A program made the position numbers and the translations under genes. A stretch of DNA of 64,000 bases, taken from the NCBI RefSeq assembly GCF_900241005.1, contig NZ_OEST01000008.1, positions 1 through 64,000 on the forward strand, in the 5' to 3' direction. The first letter of the stretch is position 1; each line of letters opens with the position of its first letter. This DNA comes from Bacteroides cutis. GTDB lineage: Bacteria; Bacteroidota; Bacteroidia; Bacteroidales; Bacteroidaceae. Of the stretch, positions 44,140-54,161 are shown piece after piece. Below the pieces are notes generated by a model that saw only the letters and a program-made list of their open reading frames with translations, ran no database searches and was not told where the DNA came from.

Positions 44140-46347
44140 ATGATACAAACGGTAATCAAGCGTGACGGACGTATTGTCGGTTTCAATGAAGAAAAAATAG
44201 TGACTGCCATTCGTAAAGCCATGCTCCATACGGACAAAGGAGAAGATTTGCAGTTAATTCATCAGATCACCGATCACATCTCTTTCAGAGGAGAGCCGCA
44301 GATGACGGTAGAAGCTATTCAGGATATGGTAGAAGTAGAACTGATGAAAAGCAGCCGCAAGGATGTCGCACAGAAATACATCGCTTACCGCAATCAACGC
44401 AGCATCGCCCGCAAGGCTAAGACACGTGATATCTTTCTGGAAATCATCAATATCAAGTCCAATGATATCACTCGTGAAAATGCCAACATGAACGCAGATA
44501 CTCCTGCGGGGATGATGATGAAATTTGCCAGTGAAACCACCAAACCGTTTGTAGACGATTACCTGTTGAGTGATGATGTTCTGGATGCCGTCAGCCAAAA
44601 CTACCTGCACATCCACGACAAAGATTATTATCCCACGAAGAGCTTGACCTGTGTACAGCATCCGTTAGATCGTATCCTTAACTACGGTTTCTCTGCCGGA
44701 CATGGAGAGTCGCGTCCTGCCAAACGCATCGAAACCGCCAGTATCTTAGGTTGCATCTCATTGGAAACGGCTCAGAACGAAATGCATGGCGGACAGGCTA
44801 TTCCCGCTTTTGACTTCTATCTGGCTCCGTACGTCCGTAAAAGTTATATTGAAGAAATCAAAAACCTGGAGGAATTGTATGGCAAGGATTACTCCCACCT
44901 TTATCAGAAGGAGTTGACGGACTATCTGCCACAACCCTTGGACGGACTGTCTGATGAGAAACGTATCGTCCAACATGCCGTCAACAAGACTGTAGCCCGT
45001 GTACATCAGTCTATGGAAGCATTTATCCATAACATGAACACGATACATTCCCGTGGAGGTAACCAAGTGGTATTCAGCTCCATCAACTATGGTACAGACA
45101 CCTCTGCCGAAGGACGCTGTATCATCCGCGAATTGCTGAAAAGTACTTATCAAGGAGTGGGAAACGGAGAAACAGCCATCTTCCCCATCCAAATCTGGAA
45201 GAAAAAACGAGGAGTAAGTTATCTGCCCGAAGACCGTAATTACGATCTCTATCAGCTTGCCTGCAAAGTAACCGCCCGCCGTTTCTTCCCCAACTTTCTG
45301 AACCTTGATGCTACTTTCAACCAAAGTGAGGAGTGGAAAGCTGATGATCCCAAACGCTACGAACACGAAGTAGCCACAATGGGATGCCGTACACGTGTTT
45401 TTGAAAACCGTTTCGGACCGAAAACCTCCATCGGACGTGGAAATATTTCATTCTCCACAATTAATATCGTCCGCCTTGCCATCGAATGTATGGATATAGA
45501 GAATAAAGAACAACGCATCGCCCGCTTCTTCTCCAAGTTGGACTCCATGCTCGAGATTACGGCACGCCAGTTGCACGAACGTATGGAATTCCAGAAGACT
45601 GCATTCGCCAAACAGTTCCCCTTGCTGATGTCTGCCCTATGGATAGGTAGCGAAAAGCTGAAACCGAACGATAGCATTGCCCCGGTTATCAATCAAGGTA
45701 CATTGGGTATCGGTTTTATCGGTTTGGCCGAGTGTCTGGTTGCACTACTTGGAAAACACCATGGCGAATCGACAGAGGCTCAGGAGCTGGGAGTCAAAAT
45801 CGTGACCTACATGCGCGACCGCAGCAATCAGTTCTCCGACCAATACCAGCATAATTATAGCATATTGGCCACTCCGGCCGAAGGGTTATCGGGCAAATTT
45901 ACCCGGATAGACCGTAAAAAGTTCGGTATCCTTCCGGGTATCACAGACCGTGATTATTACACCAACTCCAACCATGTACCTGTATATTACAAATGCAGTG
46001 CCCGTCATAAAGCTGAAGTGGAAGCTCCCTACCATGAACTGACGCGCGGCGGGCATATATTTTATGTAGAGATGGATGGAGATGCCACGCACAACCCGGA
46101 AGTCATTATGCGTGTGGTAGATATGATGGATCGTTATAATATCGGTTATGGCTCTGTCAATCACAACCGTAACCGTTGCCTGGACTGCGGATACGAAAAT
46201 TCTACTGCCAATCTGGAAGAATGTCCGAAATGCGGAAGCAGACATATCGACAAGTTACAACGTATCACTGGCTATCTGGTAGGTACTACCGATCGTTGGA
46301 ACCAAGCCAAGCTTGCGGAGTTAAACGACCGTATCACTCATCATTAA
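44140..46347 (+). CDS. nrdD: anaerobic ribonucleoside-triphosphate reductase
   Basis: 735 residues from the ATG at 44140. An N-terminal ATP-cone (TVIKRDGRIVGFNEEKIVTA) senses ATP/dATP. The (beta/alpha)10 barrel follows, then CLDCGYENS and ECPKCGSRH, the zinc site. The C-terminal RITGYLVGTTDRWNQAK is the glycyl-radical region. The enzyme makes deoxynucleotides from NTPs without oxygen, as expected for an obligate anaerobe. The activating enzyme NrdG is encoded 11 nt downstream. Confidence 0.95.
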   Translation: MIQTVIKRDGRIVGFNEEKIVTAIRKAMLHTDKGEDLQLIHQITDHISFRGEPQMTVEAIQDMVEVELMKSSRKDVAQKYIAYRNQRSIARKAKTRDIFLEIINIKSNDITRENANMNADTPAGMMMKFASETTKPFVDDYLLSDDVLDAVSQNYLHIHDKDYYPTKSLTCVQHPLDRILNYGFSAGHGESRPAKRIETASILGCISLETAQNEMHGGQAIPAFDFYLAPYVRKSYIEEIKNLEELYGKDYSHLYQKELTDYLPQPLDGLSDEKRIVQHAVNKTVARVHQSMEAFIHNMNTIHSRGGNQVVFSSINYGTDTSAEGRCIIRELLKSTYQGVGNGETAIFPIQIWKKKRGVSYLPEDRNYDLYQLACKVTARRFFPNFLNLDATFNQSEEWKADDPKRYEHEVATMGCRTRVFENRFGPKTSIGRGNISFSTINIVRLAIECMDIENKEQRIARFFSKLDSMLEITARQLHERMEFQKTAFAKQFPLLMSALWIGSEKLKPNDSIAPVINQGTLGIGFIGLAECLVALLGKHHGESTEAQELGVKIVTYMRDRSNQFSDQYQHNYSILATPAEGLSGKFTRIDRKKFGILPGITDRDYYTNSNHVPVYYKCSARHKAEVEAPYHELTRGGHIFYVEMDGDATHNPEVIMRVVDMMDRYNIGYGSVNHNRNRCLDCGYENSTANLEECPKCGSRHIDKLQRITGYLVGTTDRWNQAKLAELNDRITHH

Positions 46348-46358
46348 TCGTTGAAAAA

Positions 46359-46859
46359 ATGATTTCTATTCTCGACATATTAGAAGATACTACTGTAGAC
46401 GGTCCCGGTTTCCGTACCGCTATTTATGCAGCCGGATGTCCTAACGGATGTCCCGGCTGCCACAACCCCGAATCATGGGACATCCATCGCGGATACTGGA
46501 TGAGTACGGACGAGATCCTGAAAAAAGTACTTGCCGACAATTTTGCGGATGTGACCTTCAGCGGCGGTGATCCGATGTTCCAGCCGGAAGGTTTTACAGA
46601 GTTGGCATCGGCCATCAAAATCAAAAGCCGGAAAAACATATGGTGTTATACGGGATATACCTTTGAAAATCTGTTACGTAACCCTCGGCAAGCAAAGTTA
46701 CTGGAATATATCGATGTGCTGGTAGACGGCAAATTCAGAAAAGAGCTACGCGATGAGAGCCTTTACTTCCGTGGCAGCAGTAACCAACGGTTGATTGACG
46801 TACAAGCGTCACTGAAAGCAAACAAAACCGTGAACTACAACTACAATCCGGGAATTTAA
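46359..46859 (+). CDS. nrdG: anaerobic ribonucleotide reductase activating protein (radical SAM)
   Basis: 166 residues from the ATG at 46359; the frame is open far upstream inside nrdD, but family length and MISILDILEDTTVDGPGFRT fix this start. CPNGCPGCHNPESWD is the CxxxCxxC [4Fe-4S] site that cleaves S-adenosylmethionine to install the glycyl radical on NrdD. VTFSGGDPMFQPEG is the SAM-binding GGE-type motif. It is co-transcribed with nrdD. Confidence 0.94.
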   Translation: MISILDILEDTTVDGPGFRTAIYAAGCPNGCPGCHNPESWDIHRGYWMSTDEILKKVLADNFADVTFSGGDPMFQPEGFTELASAIKIKSRKNIWCYTGYTFENLLRNPRQAKLLEYIDVLVDGKFRKELRDESLYFRGSSNQRLIDVQASLKANKTVNYNYNPGI

Positions 46860-46938
46860 CGGCTTAGTTTCCCGGCAAGTCTTTCTTGTGAATTTTGAAT
46901 TAACTTCTATAGACGGCATCCCATCAGAATATTTTTCC

Positions 46939-46946
46939 TACATTTG
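46939..46946 (+). promoter_or_regulatory. -7 box for the biotin operon
   Basis: TACATTTG, 39 nt before the ATG at 46986. A start near 46953 means the upstream ATG of the bioBA frame is on the transcript. No BirA-type palindrome is evident nearby. Confidence 0.5.
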
Positions 46947-46985
46947 TGCCACGAAAAGAATTTATAACGAAGGATTCTGAACACC

Positions 46986-49439
46986 ATGCATAAAAAACAA
47001 GCCAATAAGAAGACGATACGCTTCCGCCGCTGGAGCCGGAAAACTTATGCCGCATTTGCCAGCATAGGCCGCCAAGTCACGATTGGCTACCTGCGGAAAA
47101 ATGTAGCAGACAGTTCGCTGCGTAAGCAAAATTCGGTTCAGACTCTCCCCTATTATATCCAAATTATGACTACAAATGAATTAAAAGCCCAGATATTGTC
47201 AGGCATAGACATATCGCCCGACCAAGCAGTCTGGCTGGCCAATATGGCCGATCGTGAAGCGCTGTACGCCGCCGCACACGAAATTACCGTTGTATGCGCG
47301 CCGCGCGAATTCGACATGTGTTCCATCATCAATGCAAAATCAGGACGATGCCCCGAAAATTGTAAATGGTGCGCACAATCTGCCCACTACCACACGAAAG
47401 CCGAAATCTACAACCTGCTGCCCGCTGAAGAATGCCTGAAACAGGCACAATACAATGAACAACAAGATGTCAACCGTTTCTCCCTCGTAACCAGCGGACG
47501 CAAACCTTCATCCCAACAAATTGAACAACTTTGCGATACGGTGCGCCACATGCGCCGCCACTCGTCTATCCAGCTGTGTGCTTCACTGGGCCTGTTGGAT
47601 GAGGACGAGTTAAGGGTTCTGCACGAAGCCGGCATTACACGATATCATTGTAACCTGGAGACAGCACCTTCTTATTTCCCTACTTTATGCAGTACCCACA
47701 CACAGGAAGAAAAACTACACACGCTCCAGGCTGCCCGCAATGCAGGTATGGATATTTGTAGCGGTGGTATCATCGGTATGGGAGAGACGATGGAACAACG
47801 TATCGAATTTGCCTTCACCTTGAAAAAATTGGGAGTGCAATCCATTCCTATCAATTTACTCAGTCCTATCCCCGGCACACCGCTCGAAAATCAGCAACCG
47901 CTAACAGAAGAAGAAGTACTGACTACCATCGCCCTTTTCCGCTTTATCAATCCTACAGCCTATCTTCGTTTTGCGGGAGGACGTTCCCAACTCAGTAAAG
48001 AAGCGGTAAAGAAATCTCTTTATATCGGAATTAATTCTGCCATCGTAGGCGATTTGTTGACCACTCTCGGCTCAAAGGTTTCGGAAGACAAAAAGCTGGT
48101 TGAAGAAGCGGGATATCAGTTCAACGGTTCGCAATTCGACCGGGAACATTTGTGGCATCCTTACACATCGACCACCAATCCACTGCCCGTATATAAAGTG
48201 AAGCATGCCGAAGGGGCAACAATTACCATTGAAACGCCGCAAGCCCCGAACGGCAAGCAAACACTTATCGAAGGTATGTCGTCATGGTGGTGTGCCGTAC
48301 ATGGATACAACAATCCGGCATTAAACAAAGCGGCAGAGGAACAACTCGGAAAAATGTCGCACGTAATGTTTGGCGGACTAACCCACGATCCGGCGATAGA
48401 ACTCGGTAAGTTACTGTTGCCTTTGGTTCCTCCTTCCATGCAAAAAATATTCTATGCGGATTCGGGATCGGTAGCGGTGGAAGTAGCTCTGAAAATGGCG
48501 GTACAGTATTGGGTTGCGAAAAGCCAAGCCACCCCATCGCAAAGCGAGTTGAAGCAGAAGACCAATTTTGTGACCATACGCAGTGGTTACCACGGAGATA
48601 CTTGGAATGCCATGTCCGTATGTGATCCAGTGACAGGTATGCACTCCCTGTTTGGTTCGGCATTACCCGTCCGGTATTTCGTACCGCAACCTCGTTCGCG
48701 ATATGACGGGGAATGGGATCCGCGAGATATCGTTCCATTGAAAGAAACGATAGAACAACACTCCGGAGAGTTGGCGGCACTTATACTGGAACCCATTGTA
48801 CAAGGAGCAGGAGGTATGTGGTTCTATCATCCTCAATACTTGCGTGAAGCGGCAGAGTTGTGCCGCAAACATGGTTTATTACTCATCTTTGACGAAATAG
48901 CAACCGGATTCGGACGTACAGGGAAACTGTTTGCCTGGGAACATGCGGGGACAGAACCGGACATCATGTGTATTGGTAAAGCACTGACGGGAGGATATAT
49001 GACACTGTCTGCGGTACTGGCAACAAATGAAGTGGCCGATGCCATTTCTAACCATGCTCCGGGAGCATTTATGCACGGCCCTACTTTCATGGGAAATCCA
49101 TTGGCATGTGCCGTGGCATGTGCTTCAGTGAAATTACTGACATCCGGTGAATATAACTGGAAAGAAAAAGTATCACGTATCGAAGCACAACTGAAAGAAG
49201 AGCTGGAACCTGCCCGTCATCTGCCACAAGTAGCGGACGTACGGATATTAGGAGCTATCGGGGTTATTGAAACCAAAGAACCGGTGAATATGGCATGGAT
49301 GCAACGCCGGTTCGTGGAAGAAGGAATCTGGGTACGTCCATTCGGGAAATTGGTGTATCTGATGCCACCGTTCATTATTGAGCCGGAACAACTGAGCAAG
49401 TTGACGAAAGGACTGATTAAGATCGTAAAGGAGATGTAA
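46986..49439 (+). CDS. bioBA: bifunctional biotin synthase / DAPA aminotransferase with basic N-terminal leader
   Basis: An 817-residue fusion. Residues about 61-370 are Bio[16 protein letters not shown], the CxxxCxxC site in [12 protein letters not shown], and [11 protein letters not shown]. It inserts sulfur into dethiobiotin. Residues about 385-817 are Bio[25 protein letters not shown] and the PLP lysine in [11 protein letters not shown] near residue 660. It converts KAPA to DAPA. The first 60 residues are strongly basic ([20 protein letters not shown]) and precede the normal BioB start at 47166. The promoter position and the ATG at 46986 suggest this leader is translated. bioF follows after 2 nt. 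Confidence 0.92.
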   Translation: MHKKQANKKTIRFRRWSRKTYAAFASIGRQVTIGYLRKNVADSSLRKQNSVQTLPYYIQIMTTNELKAQILSGIDISPDQAVWLANMADREALYAAAHEITVVCAPREFDMCSIINAKSGRCPENCKWCAQSAHYHTKAEIYNLLPAEECLKQAQYNEQQDVNRFSLVTSGRKPSSQQIEQLCDTVRHMRRHSSIQLCASLGLLDEDELRVLHEAGITRYHCNLETAPSYFPTLCSTHTQEEKLHTLQAARNAGMDICSGGIIGMGETMEQRIEFAFTLKKLGVQSIPINLLSPIPGTPLENQQPLTEEEVLTTIALFRFINPTAYLRFAGGRSQLSKEAVKKSLYIGINSAIVGDLLTTLGSKVSEDKKLVEEAGYQFNGSQFDREHLWHPYTSTTNPLPVYKVKHAEGATITIETPQAPNGKQTLIEGMSSWWCAVHGYNNPALNKAAEEQLGKMSHVMFGGLTHDPAIELGKLLLPLVPPSMQKIFYADSGSVAVEVALKMAVQYWVAKSQATPSQSELKQKTNFVTIRSGYHGDTWNAMSVCDPVTGMHSLFGSALPVRYFVPQPRSRYDGEWDPRDIVPLKETIEQHSGELAALILEPIVQGAGGMWFYHPQYLREAAELCRKHGLLLIFDEIATGFGRTGKLFAWEHAGTEPDIMCIGKALTGGYMTLSAVLATNEVADAISNHAPGAFMHGPTFMGNPLACAVACASVKLLTSGEYNWKEKVSRIEAQLKEELEPARHLPQVADVRILGAIGVIETKEPVNMAWMQRRFVEEGIWVRPFGKLVYLMPPFIIEPEQLSKLTKGLIKIVKEM

Positions 49440-49441
49440 CC

Positions 49442-50605
49442 ATGCACACAACAGACTTTATGCAGCAAGAACTGCAACAGTTAAAAGAGCATAGCAATCT
49501 GCGCCGTCTGCCAGAAATGATACACGACGGACGAAACGTAATCGTAGACGGAAAACGGATGCTTAATTTATCGTCCAACGACTATTTAGGTTTGGCTGCC
49601 GACCGTGTATTGAGAGAGGAATTCCTGAACACACTGACTTCTGATACATTTATGCCGACTTCCTCTTCTTCCCGGTTGTTGACCGGCAATTTCTCCATCT
49701 ACGAAGAACTGGAAACAGAACTTGCCCGGCTGTTTGGAACGGAAACAGCCCTGATATTCAATAGCGGTTATCATGCCAATACCGGTATTCTGCCGGCAGT
49801 AAGCAATGCACAGACCCTGATACTTGCAGATAAGCTGGTACATGCCAGCCTGATTGACGGTATACGGCTTTCTGCGGCAAAATGTATCCGTTACCGTCAT
49901 AACGACTTGGAGCAACTTGCCCGGTTACTGAAAGAACATCACGCATCCTATATCCGGATTATTATCGTCACCGAAAGTATATTCAGCATGGATGGCGACC
50001 AGACCGATTTAAACGCTCTGGTACGATTGAAACAGACTTATGACAACGTGTTGCTCTATATAGACGAAGCGCATGCTTTCGGAGTACGGGGCAAGCTCGG
50101 ATTGGGGTGTGCCGAAGAAACCGGATGCATTGGCGATATTGATTTCCTGGTCGGTACTTTCGGAAAGGCAGCCGCATCGTCAGGAGCGTATATCGTATGC
50201 CGTCTTCTGCTTGAAAAAAAAAACATCAACCGGATGCGTACCCTTATCTTTACCACCGCCCTTCCTCCGTTGAACATTGCCTGGACATTATTTATGATAC
50301 GAAAAATGGCAAGCATGCAGAAACGGAGAGAACATTTAGCCCACATCAGCCAAATTTTGCGGGACGCCTTGATCGCACAAGGATACGAATGTCCCAGCGT
50401 AAGCCACATCGTACCAATGATTGTAGGATCGAGCAAAGACACCATCCTGCGTGCAGAATACCTGCAACGCCACGGGTTCTATGCCCTGCCCGTCCGTCCG
50501 CCTACGGTACCGGAAGGTACATCACGTATCCGTTTTTCGCTGACAGCAGAGATAAAAGAAGAAGAAATGGAGCAACTGAGAAACTGCTTAAATGAGAGTT
50601 TTTAA
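49442..50605 (+). CDS. bioF: 8-amino-7-oxononanoate synthase
   Basis: 387 residues. A PLP enzyme joining pimeloyl-ACP with L-alanine to KAPA. LNLSSNDYLGLAAD opens the fold, SGYHANTGILPA and DEAHAFGVRGKLGLG follow, and the lysine lies in GTFGKAAASSGAY near residue 238. RPPTVPEGTSRIRFSLTA is the usual C-terminal signature. It supplies KAPA to the BioA half of the upstream fusion. Confidence 0.95.
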   Translation: MHTTDFMQQELQQLKEHSNLRRLPEMIHDGRNVIVDGKRMLNLSSNDYLGLAADRVLREEFLNTLTSDTFMPTSSSSRLLTGNFSIYEELETELARLFGTETALIFNSGYHANTGILPAVSNAQTLILADKLVHASLIDGIRLSAAKCIRYRHNDLEQLARLLKEHHASYIRIIIVTESIFSMDGDQTDLNALVRLKQTYDNVLLYIDEAHAFGVRGKLGLGCAEETGCIGDIDFLVGTFGKAAASSGAYIVCRLLLEKKNINRMRTLIFTTALPPLNIAWTLFMIRKMASMQKRREHLAHISQILRDALIAQGYECPSVSHIVPMIVGSSKDTILRAEYLQRHGFYALPVRPPTVPEGTSRIRFSLTAEIKEEEMEQLRNCLNESF

Positions 50606-50644
50606 ACATATATCAAATAATAACTTAATTAATTCAGAAAGAAA

Positions 50645-51415
50645 ATGAAACAAATTTACGTTATAAACGAGAACCAACCCAAGTTACTCCTGTTCTTTGC
50701 CGGATGGGCAGCCGATGAAACCCCTTTCAAGCAATATCGGCCTAAAGGTATGGACTACATGGTTTGCTACGACTACCGCACACTCGATTTCGACCTGTCT
50801 ATCTTCGATCGCTACCGGCAAGTAAACGTAGTGGCATGGTCCATGGGAGTATGGGCAGGTTCGCTCATACTCAGCCAAATACCCGGAGACAAGATAACCA
50901 GCATATCCTTCAATGGAAGTACTCATCCCATAGACGATCAGGAAGGCATTCCCCTGGCAACCTATCAAGCTACCCTCGATGGGCTTACTCCCGCCTCACT
51001 CCAGAAATTCATGCACCGCATGTGTCAAGACAGTAACGCCTACAAGGCATTGATGGAAATAACTCCCCGACGGAACTTCGAAGAAATCAAAGATGAGCTG
51101 AAGCGCATCAAGGAACAATATTTTGAAATGTGTGGAGACTATTCCGATAAAAGCATTGACGATAAAGTTATAGATGACATGATTGAAAAATATATAGACA
51201 AGTATGAATACAACTACGACTATGCCCTCATAGGTAAAAACGACCGGATTATCCCCCCCGAAAATCAGGAAATCAATCATGAGGAAGCAGCCAACCTTAT
51301 CATAACGGATTGTGCACACTATGACGAACCCATGTTCCGTTTTTTGCTACAAGACGCATGGGAAATGCCCATTGATGACTTCCTGTGGCACCTGAAGAGA
51401 ATGTGTATCCAATGA
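50645..51415 (+). CDS. bioG: pimeloyl-ACP methyl ester esterase, BioG type (DUF452)
   Basis: 256 residues with an alpha/beta-hydrolase pattern. LLLFFAGWAADETPF is typical of the DUF452/BioG family, VVAWSMGVWAGSL carries the nucleophilic serine near residue 65, and DCAHYDEPMF near the end carries the catalytic histidine. BioG hydrolyses pimeloyl-ACP methyl ester, ending the BioC-primed pimelate synthesis, and replaces BioH. Position between bioF and bioC supports this. Confidence 0.92.
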   Translation: MKQIYVINENQPKLLLFFAGWAADETPFKQYRPKGMDYMVCYDYRTLDFDLSIFDRYRQVNVVAWSMGVWAGSLILSQIPGDKITSISFNGSTHPIDDQEGIPLATYQATLDGLTPASLQKFMHRMCQDSNAYKALMEITPRRNFEEIKDELKRIKEQYFEMCGDYSDKSIDDKVIDDMIEKYIDKYEYNYDYALIGKNDRIIPPENQEINHEEAANLIITDCAHYDEPMFRFLLQDAWEMPIDDFLWHLKRMCIQ

Positions 51416-51425
51416 AACGTTGAAA

Positions 51426-52244
51426 ATGATGATTTGTAACACTACCATCCAAACCATCGATAAAGCACTCATTGCCGAACGGTTTGCCAAAGCACGTAAC
51501 ACGTATGGCAGCAAGGCGCGTGTACAGCAATTGGTAGCGGAAAAAATGCTACACCTATTGATGGAGCATACCTGTACACCCGCCGCAGTGCGAAACATCT
51601 CCTGTAACGCATCCCCTTTTCAACATATCGTTGAATTCGGATGCGGCACAGGTTATTACTCTCGCTTGCTGCTGCATTCCCTACAGCCGGACACATTGTT
51701 GCTCAACGACTTATGTAGCGAGATGGAAGAATGTGTCAAAGAACTATGTACCTCACCTGCCGTACATTTTTGTGCCGGCGATGCAGAGTTGATGAGCTTT
51801 CCACAAGAAACGGACTTAATAACATCCTGTTCGACCTTGCAATGGTTCTCCAATCCGGAAGACTTCTTCGTCCGATGCCATCATTTCCTTACCGACAGTG
51901 GAATACTTGCTTTCAGTACTTTTGGAAAAGAGAATATGCAAGAGATACGTAACCTCACAGGAAATGGCCTTGATTATCTGTCGCTCGGAGAGTTGAAAAC
52001 ATTATTATCTTCCCGTTACGACATCCTTCATGCTGAAGAAGAAATCGTCACTCTACCTTTTGCCACCCCACTCCTGGCATTACAACACCTAAAACAGACC
52101 GGAGTAACAGGTACGGAAAAGAAAATATGGACCCGAGGTCGCCTACAAACCTTTTGTAATGATTACGTAAGGTTATTCAGTAACGTTAATCATGATGTTG
52201 TACTAACTTATCATCCCATTTATATTATTGCAAAGAAAAGATGA
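51426..52244 (+). CDS. bioC: malonyl-ACP O-methyltransferase
   Basis: 272 residues from the ATG at 51426 (an ATG follows immediately at 51429 and could be used instead). The SAM-binding VEFGCGTGYYSRLLL lies near residue 75 and FAKARNTYGSKARVQ near the N-terminus is BioC-typical. It methylates malonyl-ACP so that it can be elongated to pimeloyl-ACP methyl ester by fatty-acid synthase. The stop overlaps bioD as ATGA. Confidence 0.93.
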   Translation: MMICNTTIQTIDKALIAERFAKARNTYGSKARVQQLVAEKMLHLLMEHTCTPAAVRNISCNASPFQHIVEFGCGTGYYSRLLLHSLQPDTLLLNDLCSEMEECVKELCTSPAVHFCAGDAELMSFPQETDLITSCSTLQWFSNPEDFFVRCHHFLTDSGILAFSTFGKENMQEIRNLTGNGLDYLSLGELKTLLSSRYDILHAEEEIVTLPFATPLLALQHLKQTGVTGTEKKIWTRGRLQTFCNDYVRLFSNVNHDVVLTYHPIYIIAKKR

Positions 52245-52885
52245 GACCAAACATTTATTTCGTCAGTGGCATCGATACCGATGCCGGAAAAAGTTATTGT
52301 ACCGCTTGGTTGGCCCGTGAACTGGCACAAAACGGTAAGAGTGTCATTACTCAGAAATTTATCCAAACAGGTAATACCGGCCATTCCGAAGACATAGACT
52401 TGCATCGGCGCATCACAGGAACAGGTTATCTGCCTGAAGACGAAGAAGGACTGACTATGCCGGAAATCTTCTCATATCCCTGTTCACCTCATCTTGCCTC
52501 ACGCATCGACCGGCGTCCCATTGATTTCGGCAAGATAGAACGTGCCACGCAAGAACTTGCACGCCGCTATGACATTGTACTTGTTGAAGGCGCAGGAGGG
52601 CTGATGGTCCCTTTAACGGAAGAATATCTGACTATCGATTATATTGCCGAAAAGAAATGCCCGTTGATATTCGTAACTTCCGGCAAGTTGGGCAGCATCA
52701 ATCATACGCTGTTGAGTTTCGAAGCAATCAAGAACCGGGGCATCACGCTGGATACCGTTCTCTATAATCTTTATCCAACCGTGGAAGATAAAACAATCCA
52801 GGAAGATACGATGCAATATATCAAGAACTATCTAACGAGACATTTCCCTGAAACAAAATTTGAGGTGGTACCAGAATTAACATAA
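52241..52885 (+). CDS. bioD: dethiobiotin synthetase
   Basis: 214 residues. YFVSGIDTDAGKSYCTAWLA at the N-terminus is the P-loop of the BioD family, with KFIQTGNTGHSEDIDL next and VEGAGGLMVPL near residue 112. It carboxylates DAPA to dethiobiotin with ATP, the substrate of the BioB half of the fusion. It ends the biotin operon; no birA is nearby. Confidence 0.95.
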   Translation: MRPNIYFVSGIDTDAGKSYCTAWLARELAQNGKSVITQKFIQTGNTGHSEDIDLHRRITGTGYLPEDEEGLTMPEIFSYPCSPHLASRIDRRPIDFGKIERATQELARRYDIVLVEGAGGLMVPLTEEYLTIDYIAEKKCPLIFVTSGKLGSINHTLLSFEAIKNRGITLDTVLYNLYPTVEDKTIQEDTMQYIKNYLTRHFPETKFEVVPELT

Positions 52886-52926
52886 ACAAAGAGAATATAA
52901 ATTTTTACTTTTTTTTACAAAAACCG

Positions 52927-52934
52927 TATATTTG
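52927..52934 (+). promoter_or_regulatory. -7 box of the AT-rich two-gene insert
   Basis: TATATTTG, with TTTA at the -33 distance; 30 nt before the first small gene. Confidence 0.45.
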
Positions 52935-52963
52935 CCTGAATTAAGAATAAAAAGCCCCCCAAC

Positions 52964-53302
52964 ATGAATAAAATAGATAATGAAAAAACTATTCGTGCCA
53001 TTGTCAGTGCATATATAGAGGCTTATATTTCAGGATTTACCTACAATAATATTCTGAAAACAGGAACCACCAACTTTTTATATAGTGAATATACTACCTA
53101 TAATCTTTTAAAGAAAATAGCTATTAGTCTCACTACCTTTTTCCACATGAAAGATCCAAATTTCAAGAGAAAAAATTACAAAGAATTAATAAACTCTATC
53201 ACTCTAAATGAACTTTATACCAATACTGAATTATGGAATTCAATATGTAAATCAAAAAATGGTTATAGTATTGTAATGAATGAATACAATCAATATAAAT
53301 AA
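52964..53302 (+). CDS. hypothetical protein, 112 residues
   Basis: I do not recognise the family. The protein is polar and probably helical with many Asn, Tyr and Lys residues and no membrane segment or signal. It starts with MNKIDNEKTIRAIVSAYIEA. Codon use is markedly more AT-rich than the biotin genes before it. It is 28 nt upstream of the HARE-HTH protein in the same direction, so the two look like one unit; it may be a partner protein. Confidence 0.6.
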   Translation: MNKIDNEKTIRAIVSAYIEAYISGFTYNNILKTGTTNFLYSEYTTYNLLKKIAISLTTFFHMKDPNFKRKNYKELINSITLNELYTNTELWNSICKSKNGYSIVMNEYNQYK

Positions 53303-53330
53303 TTAGATAATTATTAAAGATTTCATCGTT

Positions 53331-54056
53331 ATGACGAAAGTTGAAGCTATAGAAAAACTCATGATAGACAATGGTGGAACTTCTACTTTGTCTTTTATCT
53401 ATAATAATATCGAAAAATATTATCCTACAGCAAAAAGATCCAAAGATTGGGAGGCAGGCATCAGAGGTGTTTTATATAGAGAAATAAATAAAAAACAAAG
53501 GTTTAAAAAAATCGGATTAAGCATTTATGCACTAAAAGATTATGTAGAAGAACAAAAGCCGCAACCCCAAGAGACAATAAGAATGCATTCATATATTGAA
53601 GGGATTTGTTTAGAAATAGGAAATTTCAAGAAATTCAAAACATATACAGCAGATCCCTCTGCTATTTATAGGGATAACCTAAGTTTAAATAACTTTGCTT
53701 CACTACATAGCCTCCCTCCATTTTCCTACAATGAGATTATTCAAGAGGTTAAACGAATAGATGTTATATGGTTTAATGAAAAAGGGCTTGCATTTCCTCA
53801 AAAAGTTTTTGAAATAGTAGATAGTATCAATACTTTGGATGGTGCATTTAATAGAAGTATGCAACTTCACTGTTTCAATACAGAGTTTTATATTGTAGCT
53901 CCAGAGAAACATCGAAACAAATTCATAAAAACAATAACTTTAGAACGATATAACGAAAATATAAACCGTTTCAAATTTATCAACTACGAAGAAATAATCT
54001 CTTTGTACGAAAGTATATCTAATGCCAATAAGATAGAAAATAAGATATTTAAGTAA
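53331..54056 (+). CDS. HARE-HTH plus nuclease-like domain protein (putative)
   Basis: 241 residues. Residues 1-75 (KVEAIEKLMIDNGGTSTLSF, then DWEAGIRGVLYREIN and FKKIGLSIYALKD) look like a HARE-HTH winged helix, a domain often attached to restriction enzymes. The rest has IDVIWFNEKG, KVFEIVDSINTLDG and TEFYIVAPEKH, which recalls small PD-(D/E)xK-like nuclease domains of the type IDVIW...FEVExS. The usual second acid of that motif is Val here (FEIV), so activity is uncertain. AT-rich like its neighbour. Defence or restriction is a hypothesis only. Confidence 0.5.
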   Translation: MTKVEAIEKLMIDNGGTSTLSFIYNNIEKYYPTAKRSKDWEAGIRGVLYREINKKQRFKKIGLSIYALKDYVEEQKPQPQETIRMHSYIEGICLEIGNFKKFKTYTADPSAIYRDNLSLNNFASLHSLPPFSYNEIIQEVKRIDVIWFNEKGLAFPQKVFEIVDSINTLDGAFNRSMQLHCFNTEFYIVAPEKHRNKFIKTITLERYNENINRFKFINYEEIISLYESISNANKIENKIFK

Positions 54057-54129
54057 TATCAATTTAGAACAATGATAAGTTTATAAAATAAAAACAGGAA
54101 TTAATAACGTACTCTATAATGGAATTCTT

Positions 54130-54137
54130 TAAATTTG
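54130..54137 (+). promoter_or_regulatory. -7 box for the membrane GT2
   Basis: TAAATTTG, 25 nt before the ATG. It marks the return to a normally composed region. Confidence 0.45.
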
Positions 54138-54161
54138 CACCACAAAAACGTCAAGTGATTC

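Noticed and set aside
46176..46358. Upstream extension of nrdG
   Set aside because: It lies in the nrdD coding region in another frame; family length and the Met at 46359 are decisive.
46848..46890. Terminator after nrdG
   Set aside because: CCGGGAA/TTCCCGG gives a 7-bp stem but it is followed by CAAGTC rather than a U-tract; too weak to call.
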